DNA of 64,000 nt from Ornithinibacillus bavariensis (GCF_018333235.1 NZ_BORP01000001.1:124001-188000); one strand, 5' to 3'. Positions 45,865 to 55,172 are shown, numbered from the stretch's first letter. Numbers and translations are program-made. Notes: generated from the letters alone by a model not told the origin.

Positions 45865-45906
45865 AAGATGGTATTCGGTCAACGACTAATACCATCTTTT
45901 TTTGAA
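45865..45906 (+). terminator. terminator of the ABC exporter operon
   Basis: AAGATGGTATT pairs with AATACCATCTT around a 12-base loop, followed by TTTTTTT. Confidence 0.92.
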
Positions 45907-45951
45907 TCATTTTTCGTAATAGTTTCGTCATAGTTAAAGAGGGGAACATTG

Positions 45952-46515
45952 ATGAAAATGATTCGTTTATATACTATTTTAATCCTTGTTACGGTAATAG
46001 TATTGTCTATTCCAGTTACTAGTTCAGCATGCTCATGTGCGGAAAAGCAATCTGTTGAAGGTGAGTTCATGCAGTCTATGGCTGTTTTTCGAGGAGTGGT
46101 TATCGGAACAAAAGATACTAGCAATTCTAAAAGGGTTCTATTTGATGTATTGGAGAATTGGAAAGGTGCTAATCAATCACAAATCATTATTCAGACAGGA
46201 CTCGGAGGTGGGGATTGCGGAATTGACTTTCAAGTAGGTGAGGAATATTTAGTCTATGCAAGTGAACAGTTATTATCTGATTCTGACAATTATTTGTCGA
46301 CTGGTATTTGTGATAGGACCATAGCTGTACAATCCGTTGAAAATGATTTTGATATTTTAGGCCAAGGTATGTCTCCAACCAAAGATGTGGAATTGGAGAA
46401 AGAATTTAATAGGGTTTTTCCTGAGTGGATGGTAACAGGATTTTGGACATTTGTTAGCTGTTTGGGAATTTTTGGTGTTTGGGCAATCTGGAGCATCAGA
46501 AGAAAAGCGAAATAA
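45952..46515 (+). CDS. TIMP-like (NTR fold) secreted protein with C-terminal anchor
   Basis: 187 residues. A signal peptide ends at SSACSCA; the mature protein begins with the CSC motif typical of tissue-inhibitor-of-metalloproteinase-like bacterial proteins, with further Cys at GGGDCGID and STGICDRT for disulfides. A membrane helix (~162-180) and RRKAK tail end the protein, so it is held on the outer face of the membrane. Start 45952 follows AGAGGGG by 6 bases. Confidence 0.82.
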   Translation: MKMIRLYTILILVTVIVLSIPVTSSACSCAEKQSVEGEFMQSMAVFRGVVIGTKDTSNSKRVLFDVLENWKGANQSQIIIQTGLGGGDCGIDFQVGEEYLVYASEQLLSDSDNYLSTGICDRTIAVQSVENDFDILGQGMSPTKDVELEKEFNRVFPEWMVTGFWTFVSCLGIFGVWAIWSIRRKAK

Positions 46516-46616
46516 AAATCTCAGCGAATTTCCTTAAAATAGGTTAGTGTCTGATACAAGTATCCGTCACTTGTCATAGGTTAATAGTGAACTTATCACA
46601 AGAAAGGGGAAACCAT

Positions 46617-47030
46617 ATGAGACATCGTTGTGGTCCACATTGTGGATGTAAGAAAACCATTGTTCACCCAACTATATGTAATGTCGTACAAAATTGCACC
46701 GAAGAATTTGTTGAGCATATCCATCCTTCCCATACAACTGTAATGAATCATCATCATATTCATAACCAACATGTATTCCCACACTCCACATCTGTTGTGA
46801 ATACAGTTGATAGTTCTAATTCATTCGGAGGAGCGTTTGAAGTTCCATCTAGTCCAGGAGTAATGGGACCAGGAGTAGGACCAGGAATGATGGGTCCTGG
46901 AATAGGTCCAGGAATGGGTGTAGCACCTGGAACTGCAGGAATGATGGGTCCGGGGATGGGCCCTGGGGGAATGATGGGTCCAGGCATGGGATTCGGCCCT
47001 ACAGGTGTAAATCCAATGCTAGGAGGATAA
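46617..47030 (+). CDS. cotD: CotD-family spore coat protein with GPGM repeats
   Basis: 137 residues with AAAGGGG upstream. The first ~60 residues match CotD: IVHPTICN, then VEHIHPSHTTVMNHHHIHNQH and VFPHST. The second half (about 85-137) is a low-complexity run of MGPGM/GPGV/GPGI units. CotD is an inner-coat protein crosslinked late in sporulation. The repeat-rich tail is absent from the B. subtilis protein, which is ~75 residues long. Confidence 0.85.
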   Translation: MRHRCGPHCGCKKTIVHPTICNVVQNCTEEFVEHIHPSHTTVMNHHHIHNQHVFPHSTSVVNTVDSSNSFGGAFEVPSSPGVMGPGVGPGMMGPGIGPGMGVAPGTAGMMGPGMGPGGMMGPGMGFGPTGVNPMLGG

Positions 47031-47036
47031 CTTCCT

Positions 47037-47073
47037 TGAAAAAGAGTCGACTATGGAGTCGGCTCTTTTTCAT
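47037..47073 (+). terminator. terminator of the cotD gene
   Basis: GAAAAAGAGTCGACT pairs with AGTCGGCTCTTTTTC around 4 bases, with one wobble. Confidence 0.9.
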
Positions 47074-47175
47074 TGCTGTTTCCATCATAAAAAATGATAT
47101 TTGGGGATAAAGTTTTATAAAAGTATGGGATAATGTATGTATTAGTTATTCTTGAAAAAGGATGTGCAATTCCCA

Positions 47176-47730
47176 ATGAAGGTACTATCTGTTACTGGGT
47201 ATAAGCCAAGGGAAATAAATATTTTTAAAGAAAATGATCCTAAGATTGCTATTATAAAGGCAGCGATTAAAAAACGATTAATCGGATTCATTGAGGAGGG
47301 ATTGGAATGGATTCTTCTTTCTGGGCAAATGGGAGTGGAGCTATGGACAGCTGAGGTAGCATTGGAATTAAAGGAGCAGTATGATATTCAAATTGCTCTC
47401 ATCCCACCTTTTGAAAATCAGGATGAGCGTTGGCCGGAGGATTTAAAATTTAAATACGAGGAACTGACGATGGTAGTGGATTTTTACCAGCCCTTGTACA
47501 AAGGTGAATATAAGGGACCATTTCAATTTCGCGCCAAAAATAAATGGTTGGTGGAAAAGAGCGATGGTTGCCTAATTTTAATCGATGAAGAATATCCAGG
47601 TAGTAATCGGTTTTTTTATGAAGAAGCAAAAAAGGCGAATAAGGATTACCCGATATTTTTGATAACCCCAATGGACTTAGATGATATGGTGGAAGAGCTG
47701 CGGATGGGCGATCCGGATTATTGGAATTAG
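47176..47730 (+). CDS. YpsA/DUF1273 family protein (SLOG fold)
   Basis: 184 residues from ATG 47176 (MKVLSVTGYKP), the start found in family members; an upstream in-frame TTG at 47152 would add 8 residues. The family motifs are TGYKPREI, LSGQMGVELW and FQFRAKNKWLVEKSDGCLILIDEE. YpsA affects cell division and nucleotide-related signalling in Bacillus through an unknown ligand. The frame ends 44 bases before the next start. Confidence 0.9.
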   Translation: MKVLSVTGYKPREINIFKENDPKIAIIKAAIKKRLIGFIEEGLEWILLSGQMGVELWTAEVALELKEQYDIQIALIPPFENQDERWPEDLKFKYEELTMVVDFYQPLYKGEYKGPFQFRAKNKWLVEKSDGCLILIDEEYPGSNRFFYEEAKKANKDYPIFLITPMDLDDMVEELRMGDPDYWN

Positions 47731-47774
47731 AAAGAATCATTTATATCGGAATAAAAATAAGGGAGCTGAGGTAT

Positions 47775-48668
47775 ATGAAGAAATTTCCTGTTCTTTATAC
47801 CGCTAGATTGAGATTAATAGAAATTCATCAAGAATTTGCAAACGATATTTACGATATTCTCTCTAACGATGAAGTCACCAAATATTACGGTCGTAATAGC
47901 TTGAAATCGTTAGAGGAAGCAGAAGCAATAATTGATCACTTTCAATTCATTTTTGAAGAGGGTCGTGGGATGCGATGGGGCATTGCTTTGAAAGAGGATG
48001 ATCAATTGATTGGAACTATTGGTATACATAATTATGTTCCTGGTATGAAAAGGGCTGAAATAGGATTTGAACTTCATCCAGAATATTGGAGAAAAGGAAT
48101 TTTAACAGAAGCGCTTACTAGGGTTTTAGAATATTGCTTCATAGAGTTAGATATTTATCGTATCGGGGCAATTACTTATCCGGCGAACGATGCGTCCAAT
48201 GGACTATTAAAAAAGGCGGGGTTTAAAGAAGAAGGAATTCTCCAAGGCTATCTTTATCAACATAATCAACATAATGATGCATACGTACTCTCTTTATTAA
48301 AGCCAGAGTGGAGGAAGAAAAAGTATGAGCAGGATGCTCCTATTTCGTATACAGACCATTTAACAGAGATTGTTAAACGTTCAGAAGCAGCCGGTGATTT
48401 TGATAACCTCCCTGGAAAAGGAAAACCACTTGATCTCGGACCTAGCTTTCTAAACCCATCAGAGGCACAGCTGTATAGAACCTTAAAGGATAATCATGTT
48501 CTTCCAAAATGGGTTGAACTTGCCAATGAGATTGATAGATTGAAGGAAGGGTTGATGGGGTTAGAAGGTAGAGATAGACGATTACTAATTAAAGAGATTA
48601 ATAAAAAAATCAAAGCATATAACTACGCCTGCCCGCCCACCTTGCAAAAAAACAAGGTGAGTGATTAA
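47775..48668 (+). CDS. GNAT acetyltransferase fused to a DUF1992 (DnaJ-like C28) domain
   Basis: 297 residues. Residues 1-175 are a RimJ/RimL-type GNAT domain (TARLRLIEI, GTIGIHNY, EYWRKGILTEAL, NDASNGLLKKAGFKEEG). Residues ~190-290 are DUF1992 (TEIVKRSEAAGDFDNLPGKGKPLDL, KDNHVLPKWVEL). The two are separate proteins in most bacteria, so this is a fusion; the DUF1992 part may target the acetylase to a partner. A GAGGT site lies 4 bases before the ATG. Confidence 0.88.
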   Translation: MKKFPVLYTARLRLIEIHQEFANDIYDILSNDEVTKYYGRNSLKSLEEAEAIIDHFQFIFEEGRGMRWGIALKEDDQLIGTIGIHNYVPGMKRAEIGFELHPEYWRKGILTEALTRVLEYCFIELDIYRIGAITYPANDASNGLLKKAGFKEEGILQGYLYQHNQHNDAYVLSLLKPEWRKKKYEQDAPISYTDHLTEIVKRSEAAGDFDNLPGKGKPLDLGPSFLNPSEAQLYRTLKDNHVLPKWVELANEIDRLKEGLMGLEGRDRRLLIKEINKKIKAYNYACPPTLQKNKVSD

Positions 48669-48700
48669 GGAACTAGTCTTAGACTAAGTCTGGTTCACAT

Positions 48701-48732
48701 GAAAAAGAAAAAGAGTGGGCACAAGCCCACTC
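48701..48732 (-). terminator. terminator of the DUF1906 gene
   Basis: GAGTGGGC (48713-48720) pairs with GCCCACTC (48725-48732), read on the minus strand into TTTTTCTTTTTC. Confidence 0.9.
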
Positions 48733-48735
48733 CGA

Positions 48736-49605
48736 CTACCATAGAACTTCGAGTATATTTCCGATAAATAGGTTTGTGTCAATATTGCAGGTTTTTCCTT
48801 CGATTCCGTATTGCCAGCCGTAGAGTTTGGAATTTTCTGGTCCTTGTGGATCATATTTTGGAGCGTCTTCCTTTGTGGTGATTTCTGCTTGAGGATAGGC
48901 TGTCCATACAATAGTATTCTCTTGTCTTTCCTTATCCATGGAATTGTAAGCTTTTAATAGATCACTATCTTTATCAAAAACTCCGTATACTGCCGGTTGA
49001 TAGCTTGAGTCTGCTAGTGTTGTATACCAGCCTTGTATGAATTCTGCATCAACTGGATAATTTGGTTCAATATCTAAAAAAATAGCCACACCTTTTGGTA
49101 CACCAAGCTTATTTGCCATAGCGATAGCATTTTTCGCATGTTCCACTCCGTTATCATGACCAGTTGCGTCTTCTACATGGTTATAAATGATAAGGATTTT
49201 AATATTAGATTCATGCAAAAGTTTTACTTCATTACTGTCTAAGCCAGCGGAAACACCTTCTTTGTCTCCAAGATAGCGTCCCCATATAGTTGGTTTTCCA
49301 TAGTTGTCAATAACACAACCGAGGAAATCATTGTCGGTATACGTTGCAGAATCAACACCCCATTGAATATCATCACTTTTATCATCTTGTTTGTTATCCT
49401 TATCTAAATTTTCTTTATCACTGTTTTTAGCAGCATCTTCCTTATTCTTGCTTTCACTTCCTTCTACATTATTTTCTTTTTCCGCTATTTCGGAGTTTTG
49501 AGCTTTATGAGTTGTTTCCTGTGGCGTATAAAAAAAGTGAAGCAGAATGGGGATGGTAATAATAATCACCAAGCTTATCAGGGTAAAAAGTTCGTACTTT
49601 CTCAT
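48736..49605 (-). CDS. secreted DUF1906 (glycoside-hydrolase-like) protein
   Basis: 289 residues. The N-terminal membrane anchor (~7-25) is followed by a ~60-residue Lys/Glu/Asp-rich linker and a DUF1906 domain (IQWGVDSATYTDNDFLGCV, ILIIYNHVEDATGHDNG, VAIFLDIEP). This resembles GH25-like barrels with the catalytic Glu/Asp in FLDIE. It likely acts on peptidoglycan at the cell surface. GGGAGG lies upstream of the ATG. Confidence 0.85.
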   Translation of the reverse strand: MRKYELFTLISLVIIITIPILLHFFYTPQETTHKAQNSEIAEKENNVEGSESKNKEDAAKNSDKENLDKDNKQDDKSDDIQWGVDSATYTDNDFLGCVIDNYGKPTIWGRYLGDKEGVSAGLDSNEVKLLHESNIKILIIYNHVEDATGHDNGVEHAKNAIAMANKLGVPKGVAIFLDIEPNYPVDAEFIQGWYTTLADSSYQPAVYGVFDKDSDLLKAYNSMDKERQENTIVWTAYPQAEITTKEDAPKYDPQGPENSKLYGWQYGIEGKTCNIDTNLFIGNILEVLW

Positions 49606-49777
49606 AGTTAAACCTCCCTTCTTCCCCTATAGCAGTGTATTTCTGGAAGGGAGGATAGGTGTGGGCAATCTTCGAAAACAGCTCTAACTTATTGGAACTT
49701 TACTGCAGGAAATGGGATATAATTGTCGAAATAAATAGATAGAGGAAGAAAATAATACATAGAAGAGGAAATGCATA

Positions 49778-50488
49778 ATGAATCGAATTGACCATATACG
49801 TAAAGAGGAAAAAGCTTATCACGATTTTTGTTATGACAACTATACTTTATTTGAAGATGGATCTTGGTTGCATAAACCAGTCAGTACAGTTGTTGAATTA
49901 TTGCCATTGTTTGCTAGCTATAAGATGGTGAATGTTCTTGATTTAGGTAGTGGGGTAGGACGTAATAGTATTCCAATCGCGGAATGGATTCGAGAGGCGG
50001 ATGTATTAGGCAAGGTTGTTTGTGTTGATTTGTTAGATTCGGCAACGGAAAAGTTAAGAGCTTATGCTAAACAATTTCATGTTTCGACGCTTATTGAACC
50101 AATCAAATCCACGATTGAAAGTTATTACATTAAGAAAAGTGCGTTTGATTTCATTGTAGCTGTTTCAAGCCTAGAGCATGTAGAAACTGAACTCGCACTG
50201 CATACGGTATTAAAAGACATGGCAGCTGGAACTAAGTCTGGAGGGATTAATTGTATTATTATTAACTCTGACCTTGAAGAAATTGATGTGGAAACTAGTG
50301 AAAAACTAGATGTAAGAGTGGAAGTGAATCTTTCCACTGAGCAAATGAATCATATTTTAGAAAATAACTATAAAGGATGGACCGTATTAAAAAGTCTTGT
50401 GAAGCAATTAGAGTATAAGATTACTCGAGGTGAACGTGAGATATTGCTGAGAACGAAAGCCATCACCTATGTCGTAAAGAATAATTAG
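49778..50488 (+). CDS. class I SAM-dependent methyltransferase
   Basis: 236 residues. Motif I VLDLGSGVGRNSIPIAEW, motif II region KVVCVDLLDS and motif IV FIVAVSSLEHVE are the Rossmann-fold SAM pocket. Substrate unknown. It starts an apparent operon with the NUDIX frame (11 bases later) and the nucleoside phosphorylase, suggesting a nucleotide-related role. Confidence 0.88.
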   Translation: MNRIDHIRKEEKAYHDFCYDNYTLFEDGSWLHKPVSTVVELLPLFASYKMVNVLDLGSGVGRNSIPIAEWIREADVLGKVVCVDLLDSATEKLRAYAKQFHVSTLIEPIKSTIESYYIKKSAFDFIVAVSSLEHVETELALHTVLKDMAAGTKSGGINCIIINSDLEEIDVETSEKLDVRVEVNLSTEQMNHILENNYKGWTVLKSLVKQLEYKITRGEREILLRTKAITYVVKNN

Positions 50489-50499
50489 GAGCGGGTAGT

Positions 50500-50996
50500 A
50501 TGGAGTCCATTTATGTAGATTGGGGCAATTCAACAGTTAAACTAACTTGGCTACGAGATTTTCAAGCTCCGCGAGAGTTAGTGACTAGTGCACATGGTTT
50601 TTGCTTTCATGAGGGAAAGGTAATGCTAGTTGATTTAGACAATCGGGGGTGGGATTTTCCAGGTGGACATGTAATGCCAGGTGAGACCCCGGAGGATGCC
50701 TTTAAACGTGAAGTGATGGAAGAGGGATATGTCGAGGGAGACTGTTTCTATTTAGGTGCTATTGAGGTAAACCATCGAGAGAACCCTAACTGGGATGGCT
50801 TGAGTCCATATCCAGTAGCCGGTTATCAAGTGTTCTACGTATGGATATACATGTTATTTATACATTTAAGGCAAGGTATGAATCTAGTAGAAGGGCGTTC
50901 ATTAAACCATGTGATGTAAAAAGCTACTATAAGAATTGGCATGAAAACTACAAACATATGCTAGACTATGCGCAATTAAAGGAGAATGACAGACAA
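50500..50996 (+). pseudogene. NUDIX hydrolase interrupted by a 1-base frameshift
   Basis: The first frame runs 50500-50919 (139 residues) with an intact NUDIX box (FPGGHVMPGETPEDAFKREVMEEG). At about 50838 the reading TTCTACGTATGG should be TAC-CGT-ATG; one base is missing. After the shift the +1 frame continues the family sequence as MDIHVIYTFKARYESSRRAF and SYYKNWHENYKHMLDYA. Without the deletion this frame would have no stop before the next gene and would read straight into it. It is either a recent mutation or a sequencing error. Confidence 0.8.
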
Positions 50997-51749
50997 ATGA
51001 AACTATATGGGGACTTTACGAAAGAGGACTGGAAGAAATCATTAAACATAGAGGAAAAATATATTCCTGAAACGTTTATTTTACATGGAGAATGGGAGCA
51101 TCATGAAAATCTATTACTATGGAAAAATATCTTAGCTAATGATCAATGGCTACCTGAATGGAATACAGTAATAGGGGATCATCATGAGAGAAAAGTAGGT
51201 TTTTCTAATGTGTTTGGTGGACCATCTGCGGCTATTACTGCCCATCTCTTTGGAACATTAGGGACGGAGAAGTTCATTCAAACGGGCTATTTCGGCGGAT
51301 TATCTCATGATGTAAACTATGGAGATATTTTAATCGTCACAGGTGCATATATGGAAGATGGTGTATCCCAGTGGTATTCTCCAGGGGATACAATGGTATA
51401 TGCAGATCATGATCTAATAGAAGCCGCTATAGGTTTCTGTGAGAGGAAGGGGTACCAATATGTGACAGGTTCTGTTTTCTCAACGAGTGCCATGTACATG
51501 GAAACAGCAGAAATTGTAAAAGACTGGTCCGAGGACGGCCATTTTGGCGTCGATATGGAAACAGCAACTACCTTTGCCATCGCTAAATACTTTAAGAGAA
51601 GAGCAATTGGACTATTAAATTTATCTGACAATATCATAAACGGGGATACCTTCTATTCGACAACAGAGGAAATTAGTCAAATAATGGATGAGACAGATAG
51701 ACGAATAAGGGAGTTGGCTTTATATTTATCCACATTAGACCTTTCATAG
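50997..51749 (+). CDS. nucleoside phosphorylase family protein
   Basis: 250 residues from ATG 50997, with AAAGGAG 12 bases upstream. PNP/UDP phosphorylase family features: RKVGFSNVFGGPSAAITAHL, TGYFGGLSHDVNYGDILI and the conserved GVDMETATTFAIAKYF. It likely splits a nucleoside with phosphate. In the shifted frame it is continuous with the end of the NUDIX gene, so the native product may be a NUDIX-phosphorylase fusion of ~416 residues. Confidence 0.85.
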   Translation: MKLYGDFTKEDWKKSLNIEEKYIPETFILHGEWEHHENLLLWKNILANDQWLPEWNTVIGDHHERKVGFSNVFGGPSAAITAHLFGTLGTEKFIQTGYFGGLSHDVNYGDILIVTGAYMEDGVSQWYSPGDTMVYADHDLIEAAIGFCERKGYQYVTGSVFSTSAMYMETAEIVKDWSEDGHFGVDMETATTFAIAKYFKRRAIGLLNLSDNIINGDTFYSTTEEISQIMDETDRRIRELALYLSTLDLS

Positions 51750-51926
51750 GAATTTTAATGGAAGAAGCATTTGTTTCCAGTAATAAGGAACACTAGAAGC
51801 CTATTATTCTACCATATATACTAAGGACAAGTAGGAGTCAAAATTATAGACTCCTATTAAACCTTATTTATTCCTAGTTAAAGCTAGTTTTGATAAATGA
51901 GCCTACCCTACTATATTTACTATCCG

Positions 51927-52124
51927 CTATTCAACTTTTCTTTTAAAAACTAATTGGTTACATGCAATAGAAATACTATCGTTATAATCTCCTACGTTTG
52001 GAATGATGGTAACCAATTCCCACCCATCTCTTCCGTATTCATTTAATTCTTGTTCAAACTCTTCGCGGTCTGCAGTGTTGATTGATAGAGTCCAAGTCTC
52101 AACTAGGTATTCCCATTTGATCAA
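51927..52124 (-). CDS. DUF4177 small protein
   Basis: 65 residues with a TTG start 6 bases after GGAGGGA. It has the DUF4177 pattern KWEYLVETW ... NEYGRDGWELVTIIP ... LVFKRK. The family is a short beta-rich domain of unknown role. It is isolated, opposite to the neighbouring HIT gene. Confidence 0.85.
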   Translation of the reverse strand: MIKWEYLVETWTLSINTADREEFEQELNEYGRDGWELVTIIPNVGDYNDSISIACNQLVFKRKVE

Positions 52125-52222
52125 TAATATCCCTCCAAAAGATGTTTTTTGCTTTAAATTCCATTTTATCGTATCCTAAATATTATAATATTTTAAAATC
52201 ATTTTAATAGGGGGACATTATA

Positions 52223-52549
52223 TTGACTAACGACTTTTATTGTGACGAAGTACTTAGCGGAAATACTTTAGTAGAAAAAGTGCACGAAACTGAAAATGTT
52301 TTAGCTTATTATCACACTCGACCTGCATATGATGTTCATATTGTCGCTATTCCCAAAAAGCATATTCCTTCTTTAACGAATATTGAATTAGAGGATCAGG
52401 CTATTTTATTCGAATTAATAGAGGTAATCCAAAAGGTAGCAGCAGAAGTTGAGAAGAAATATGGTGCATGTCGGGTAATTACAAATTTAGGAGAGTATCA
52501 AGAATCGAAACATTTGCATTGGCATATTGTTTCTGGAAAGAGAAAATAA
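52223..52549 (+). CDS. HIT family hydrolase, classical triad
   Basis: 108 residues with a TTG start after AGGGGG. HIT fold with KKHIPSLT and the histidine triad KHLHWHIV (H-x-H-x-H) near the C-terminus. It acts on nucleotides such as AMP conjugates or dinucleoside polyphosphates. It is followed 29 bases later by a second HIT gene. Confidence 0.92.
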   Translation: MTNDFYCDEVLSGNTLVEKVHETENVLAYYHTRPAYDVHIVAIPKKHIPSLTNIELEDQAILFELIEVIQKVAAEVEKKYGACRVITNLGEYQESKHLHWHIVSGKRK

Positions 52550-52578
52550 TTCGTAATAACGAAGAAAGGGACTAACAA

Positions 52579-53064
52579 ATGGTAAGAATCATAAAATTGT
52601 CTAATGGTGAAACCGTAGAAGTAGAATGTCTAAGCTGTGAAATTGTAAGTGGTGCAGTCCAACCTGATGGGGGAGTAGTGGTGGAAACTGAATTTTTTCA
52701 CGCTCATCAGGATGTCGCATACCCAATTAAAGGGTTAGTCATATTAGCATCCAAGCGTCATTTTACCACTATGGATGAAATGTCCGAGGAAGAACAGCTT
52801 GATTATATTCATTTACTAACTAGGATTAGGAGAGCACAGCGTGAAATTTTAGGAATCGAGAATGTCTATTACTTCTATAATGAAGATACTACCCATCATT
52901 TTCACACTTGGATGGTACCAAGATATAAATGGATGTATGAATTCGGCCGTTCCGTAGAATCAGTGAGACCCGTTCTTCTTCATGCAAGAAATCATATGAA
53001 CAATAAAGAAAATGTTCACGAGGTTAAACAAGCGATCCAAGCTCTACAGAAAGCATTAAATTAA
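52579..53064 (+). CDS. HIT-like protein with altered triad
   Basis: 161 residues. HIT-type segments (FFHAHQDVAYPIKGLVILASKRH) and a triad region HHFHTWMVPRYKW, where the third His is Trp; the middle nucleophilic His is kept, as in some diadenosine-polyphosphate hydrolases. The C-terminal ~45 residues are helical. It sits next to a classical HIT gene, suggesting related nucleotide substrates. Confidence 0.85.
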   Translation: MVRIIKLSNGETVEVECLSCEIVSGAVQPDGGVVVETEFFHAHQDVAYPIKGLVILASKRHFTTMDEMSEEEQLDYIHLLTRIRRAQREILGIENVYYFYNEDTTHHFHTWMVPRYKWMYEFGRSVESVRPVLLHARNHMNNKENVHEVKQAIQALQKALN

Positions 53065-53088
53065 GGCTGGATCAGCTAAGGAGAGATA

Positions 53089-53988
53089 ATGGAAATCATT
53101 ATAAAAAAATACAATAATTCATATAAAGAGGAACTAAGAGAACTTATAATTCAAGCCAATGGGGAATTAAGTCTTCTAAATTTAGTAGAAGGCAATCGTA
53201 GTACTAGTAAAGGTTCATTTATTGCTCTACGAAAAGAGAAGATGATTGGGTTAATTACTTCATGGAAAAGTATTTTTCATCCATACTGTACTTACTTTCG
53301 GTGTATTGCCCTACCTGAATATTTAGATTGTCTTGATAGGTTACTTGCCGAAATGGAAGGTAGCCTTAGTAAGGGAGATTATCCTTTACAAATATCCTTA
53401 GATGAGAATTCCATTTTGGGCAACTATTTTAGCAGGCTTAATTTAAAAATCATCAGAAAAACCTATTTGCCATCATTGGATTTATCAGTGTCATCGCAAG
53501 GAATGCTTCCCGTAGCTCTTCAACGAATAAAATCATTAAGAGAACTAGAAACAAGGCCAGACATTATCACTCAGCTAACAAAACTAGTAAAACGTAACTA
53601 TGAAGAAACCCATTTTGTAAATCCCGTAGCTGATTTAACGTTAGATAAATGGAAGGAAATGATTTGGGCTGAGGATATATTGCTGGATGGAAGCTATGTT
53701 TATCTCAATGAAAAGGGAGATGGAATATTAGCATATTCATTTCTACATAAATCAGACCAGCAAGGGACTGTTGAATTAGGATGGTCTGGGGCAAGTGATT
53801 TATCAGAGATAGACATACTCTCTATACTTTTGGAAAAACAAATCTATTATTCTCAATTACATGGCTACCGTTTCCTTGAAGGAGAATTTGATACTACAAG
53901 TCCTTATGCCATGCACATGCTGAAATCTAAACCATTCCCAAGAGAGCCTGTTTTAATAACGTTTCAAAAAGAGAAGGAGAATGACTAA
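53089..53988 (+). CDS. GNAT-like protein, two-domain
   Basis: 299 residues. The N-terminal half (KKYNNSYKEELRELI, IALRKEKMIGLITSW) and the C-terminal half (VYLNEKGDGILAYSFLH) each look like degenerate GNAT folds, as in tandem acetyltransferases. There is no clear acetyl-CoA pyrophosphate loop (RxxGxG/A). It overlaps the next gene by one base at TAATG. Substrate unknown. Confidence 0.7.
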   Translation: MEIIIKKYNNSYKEELRELIIQANGELSLLNLVEGNRSTSKGSFIALRKEKMIGLITSWKSIFHPYCTYFRCIALPEYLDCLDRLLAEMEGSLSKGDYPLQISLDENSILGNYFSRLNLKIIRKTYLPSLDLSVSSQGMLPVALQRIKSLRELETRPDIITQLTKLVKRNYEETHFVNPVADLTLDKWKEMIWAEDILLDGSYVYLNEKGDGILAYSFLHKSDQQGTVELGWSGASDLSEIDILSILLEKQIYYSQLHGYRFLEGEFDTTSPYAMHMLKSKPFPREPVLITFQKEKEND

Positions 53989-54590
53989 TGGGGTCACGAA
54001 TTATGCACTTAATCGTAGCTACTCAAATCGCTAGACAATCTACCATAATGGATAAGCATGCATTTCTAATCGGTGGAATTGCACCTGATGCCGTCTACCC
54101 AAAAACAAGGTCACATTTTTATAAGGGTAATGAGGATGATTACACAACCTCGATCGATTTTAACGCTTTTCTAGAAAAATATCCCCAACAAAGTGACTAT
54201 ATACTGGGGTATTATACCCACCTTATTGCAGATTATATTTGGGTAAAAGGTTTTTACCAAGGTTGGTTGAAAAATCGAATGGATCAAGATAAAACCCTTT
54301 TGGAGAGATATCACCATGATTTTAAGGTTTTGAATGGTAAATTACTGCATTATTATCAGATTGATACAACTATTTTAAAGGACTTTCAGCTAACATCCAT
54401 TCATGACCTAGAGGAGGTTAAGGTAGCGGATGTAGAGAAATTTATTCCTTATCTTATTGAAGATATCCATTATCCTCAAGAAGATCTGGAAGCAGCATTA
54501 AATGTATTTACCTTCCAACAGATTATTGGTTACGTGGAAACATCGATTGAAGTCGGTATGATGAGGTTGAAAGAAATAGGGATTGGATAG
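53988..54590 (+). CDS. zinc-dependent phospholipase C-like protein
   Basis: 200 residues. All-helical Zn_dep_PLPC pattern: MHLIVATQIA (His7), KHAFLIGGIAPDA, HFYKGN and YYTHLIADYIW supply the His/Asp zinc ligands. No signal peptide, so a cytoplasmic hydrolase of unknown substrate is likely. Translation is coupled to the preceding gene through the TAATG overlap. Confidence 0.85.
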   Translation: MGSRIMHLIVATQIARQSTIMDKHAFLIGGIAPDAVYPKTRSHFYKGNEDDYTTSIDFNAFLEKYPQQSDYILGYYTHLIADYIWVKGFYQGWLKNRMDQDKTLLERYHHDFKVLNGKLLHYYQIDTTILKDFQLTSIHDLEEVKVADVEKFIPYLIEDIHYPQEDLEAALNVFTFQQIIGYVETSIEVGMMRLKEIGIG

Positions 54591-55172
54591 TTCGAGAAAG
54601 AAAGGCAACCCCATTTAAATCATTTATGAAGGCATTATCCAAACAAGCTTGGCTGAAAAAAATAGATTATTTTTATTTCCTCTCCAGATTTAATGGCTAT
54701 TCCAGAAGTAAATATTGGTATAATTGAAATGACACTCCAGAGGATTTGATACGAAGTTGAAGATTATGGACGGTTTACTAAAAAGATTTTGCCAATTAGC
54801 TAGATGACATTAATGAGAAATGATACTTTCGGACTATTAATATAAATATTTTCCAATTATTTGAAACCTTTTCACGTCCATATTCGTCTTATATAGAAGA
54901 GAACTATTATTTTATTATCCCACAAGAAACTATATTGATTTCCAACTTTATTAGAAAGGTTTTTTGCTAAAGGTTGGACGAATGTCAAATTTTCACTATG
55001 TTAATGGAATATATTATACCTTCCAACTAATGGATAAGATCCCACTCTATGGATTTACATTGTAGTATTAATCATGAATGGGATTTGTTATTCCTATTAC
55101 AATAGTGATCTATTTAATTCTTCAATACGAGAAGGGTGGGGGGAACGGTACCCTGATATCAGGGAGGCGAAA
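54591..55172. other. intergenic region with coding-like relics
   Basis: At about 54607-54730 an interrupted frame (KATPFKSFMKALSKQAWLKK and beyond) stops at TGA, which suggests gene decay; no family can be named. A perfect palindrome CCTGATATCAGG (55151-55162) sits before the next gene's ribosome site. Confidence 0.4.

Noticed and set aside
46760-46987. Pro/Gly-rich minus-strand frame
   Set aside because: Antisense of the cotD repeat region; repetitive composition explains the open frame.
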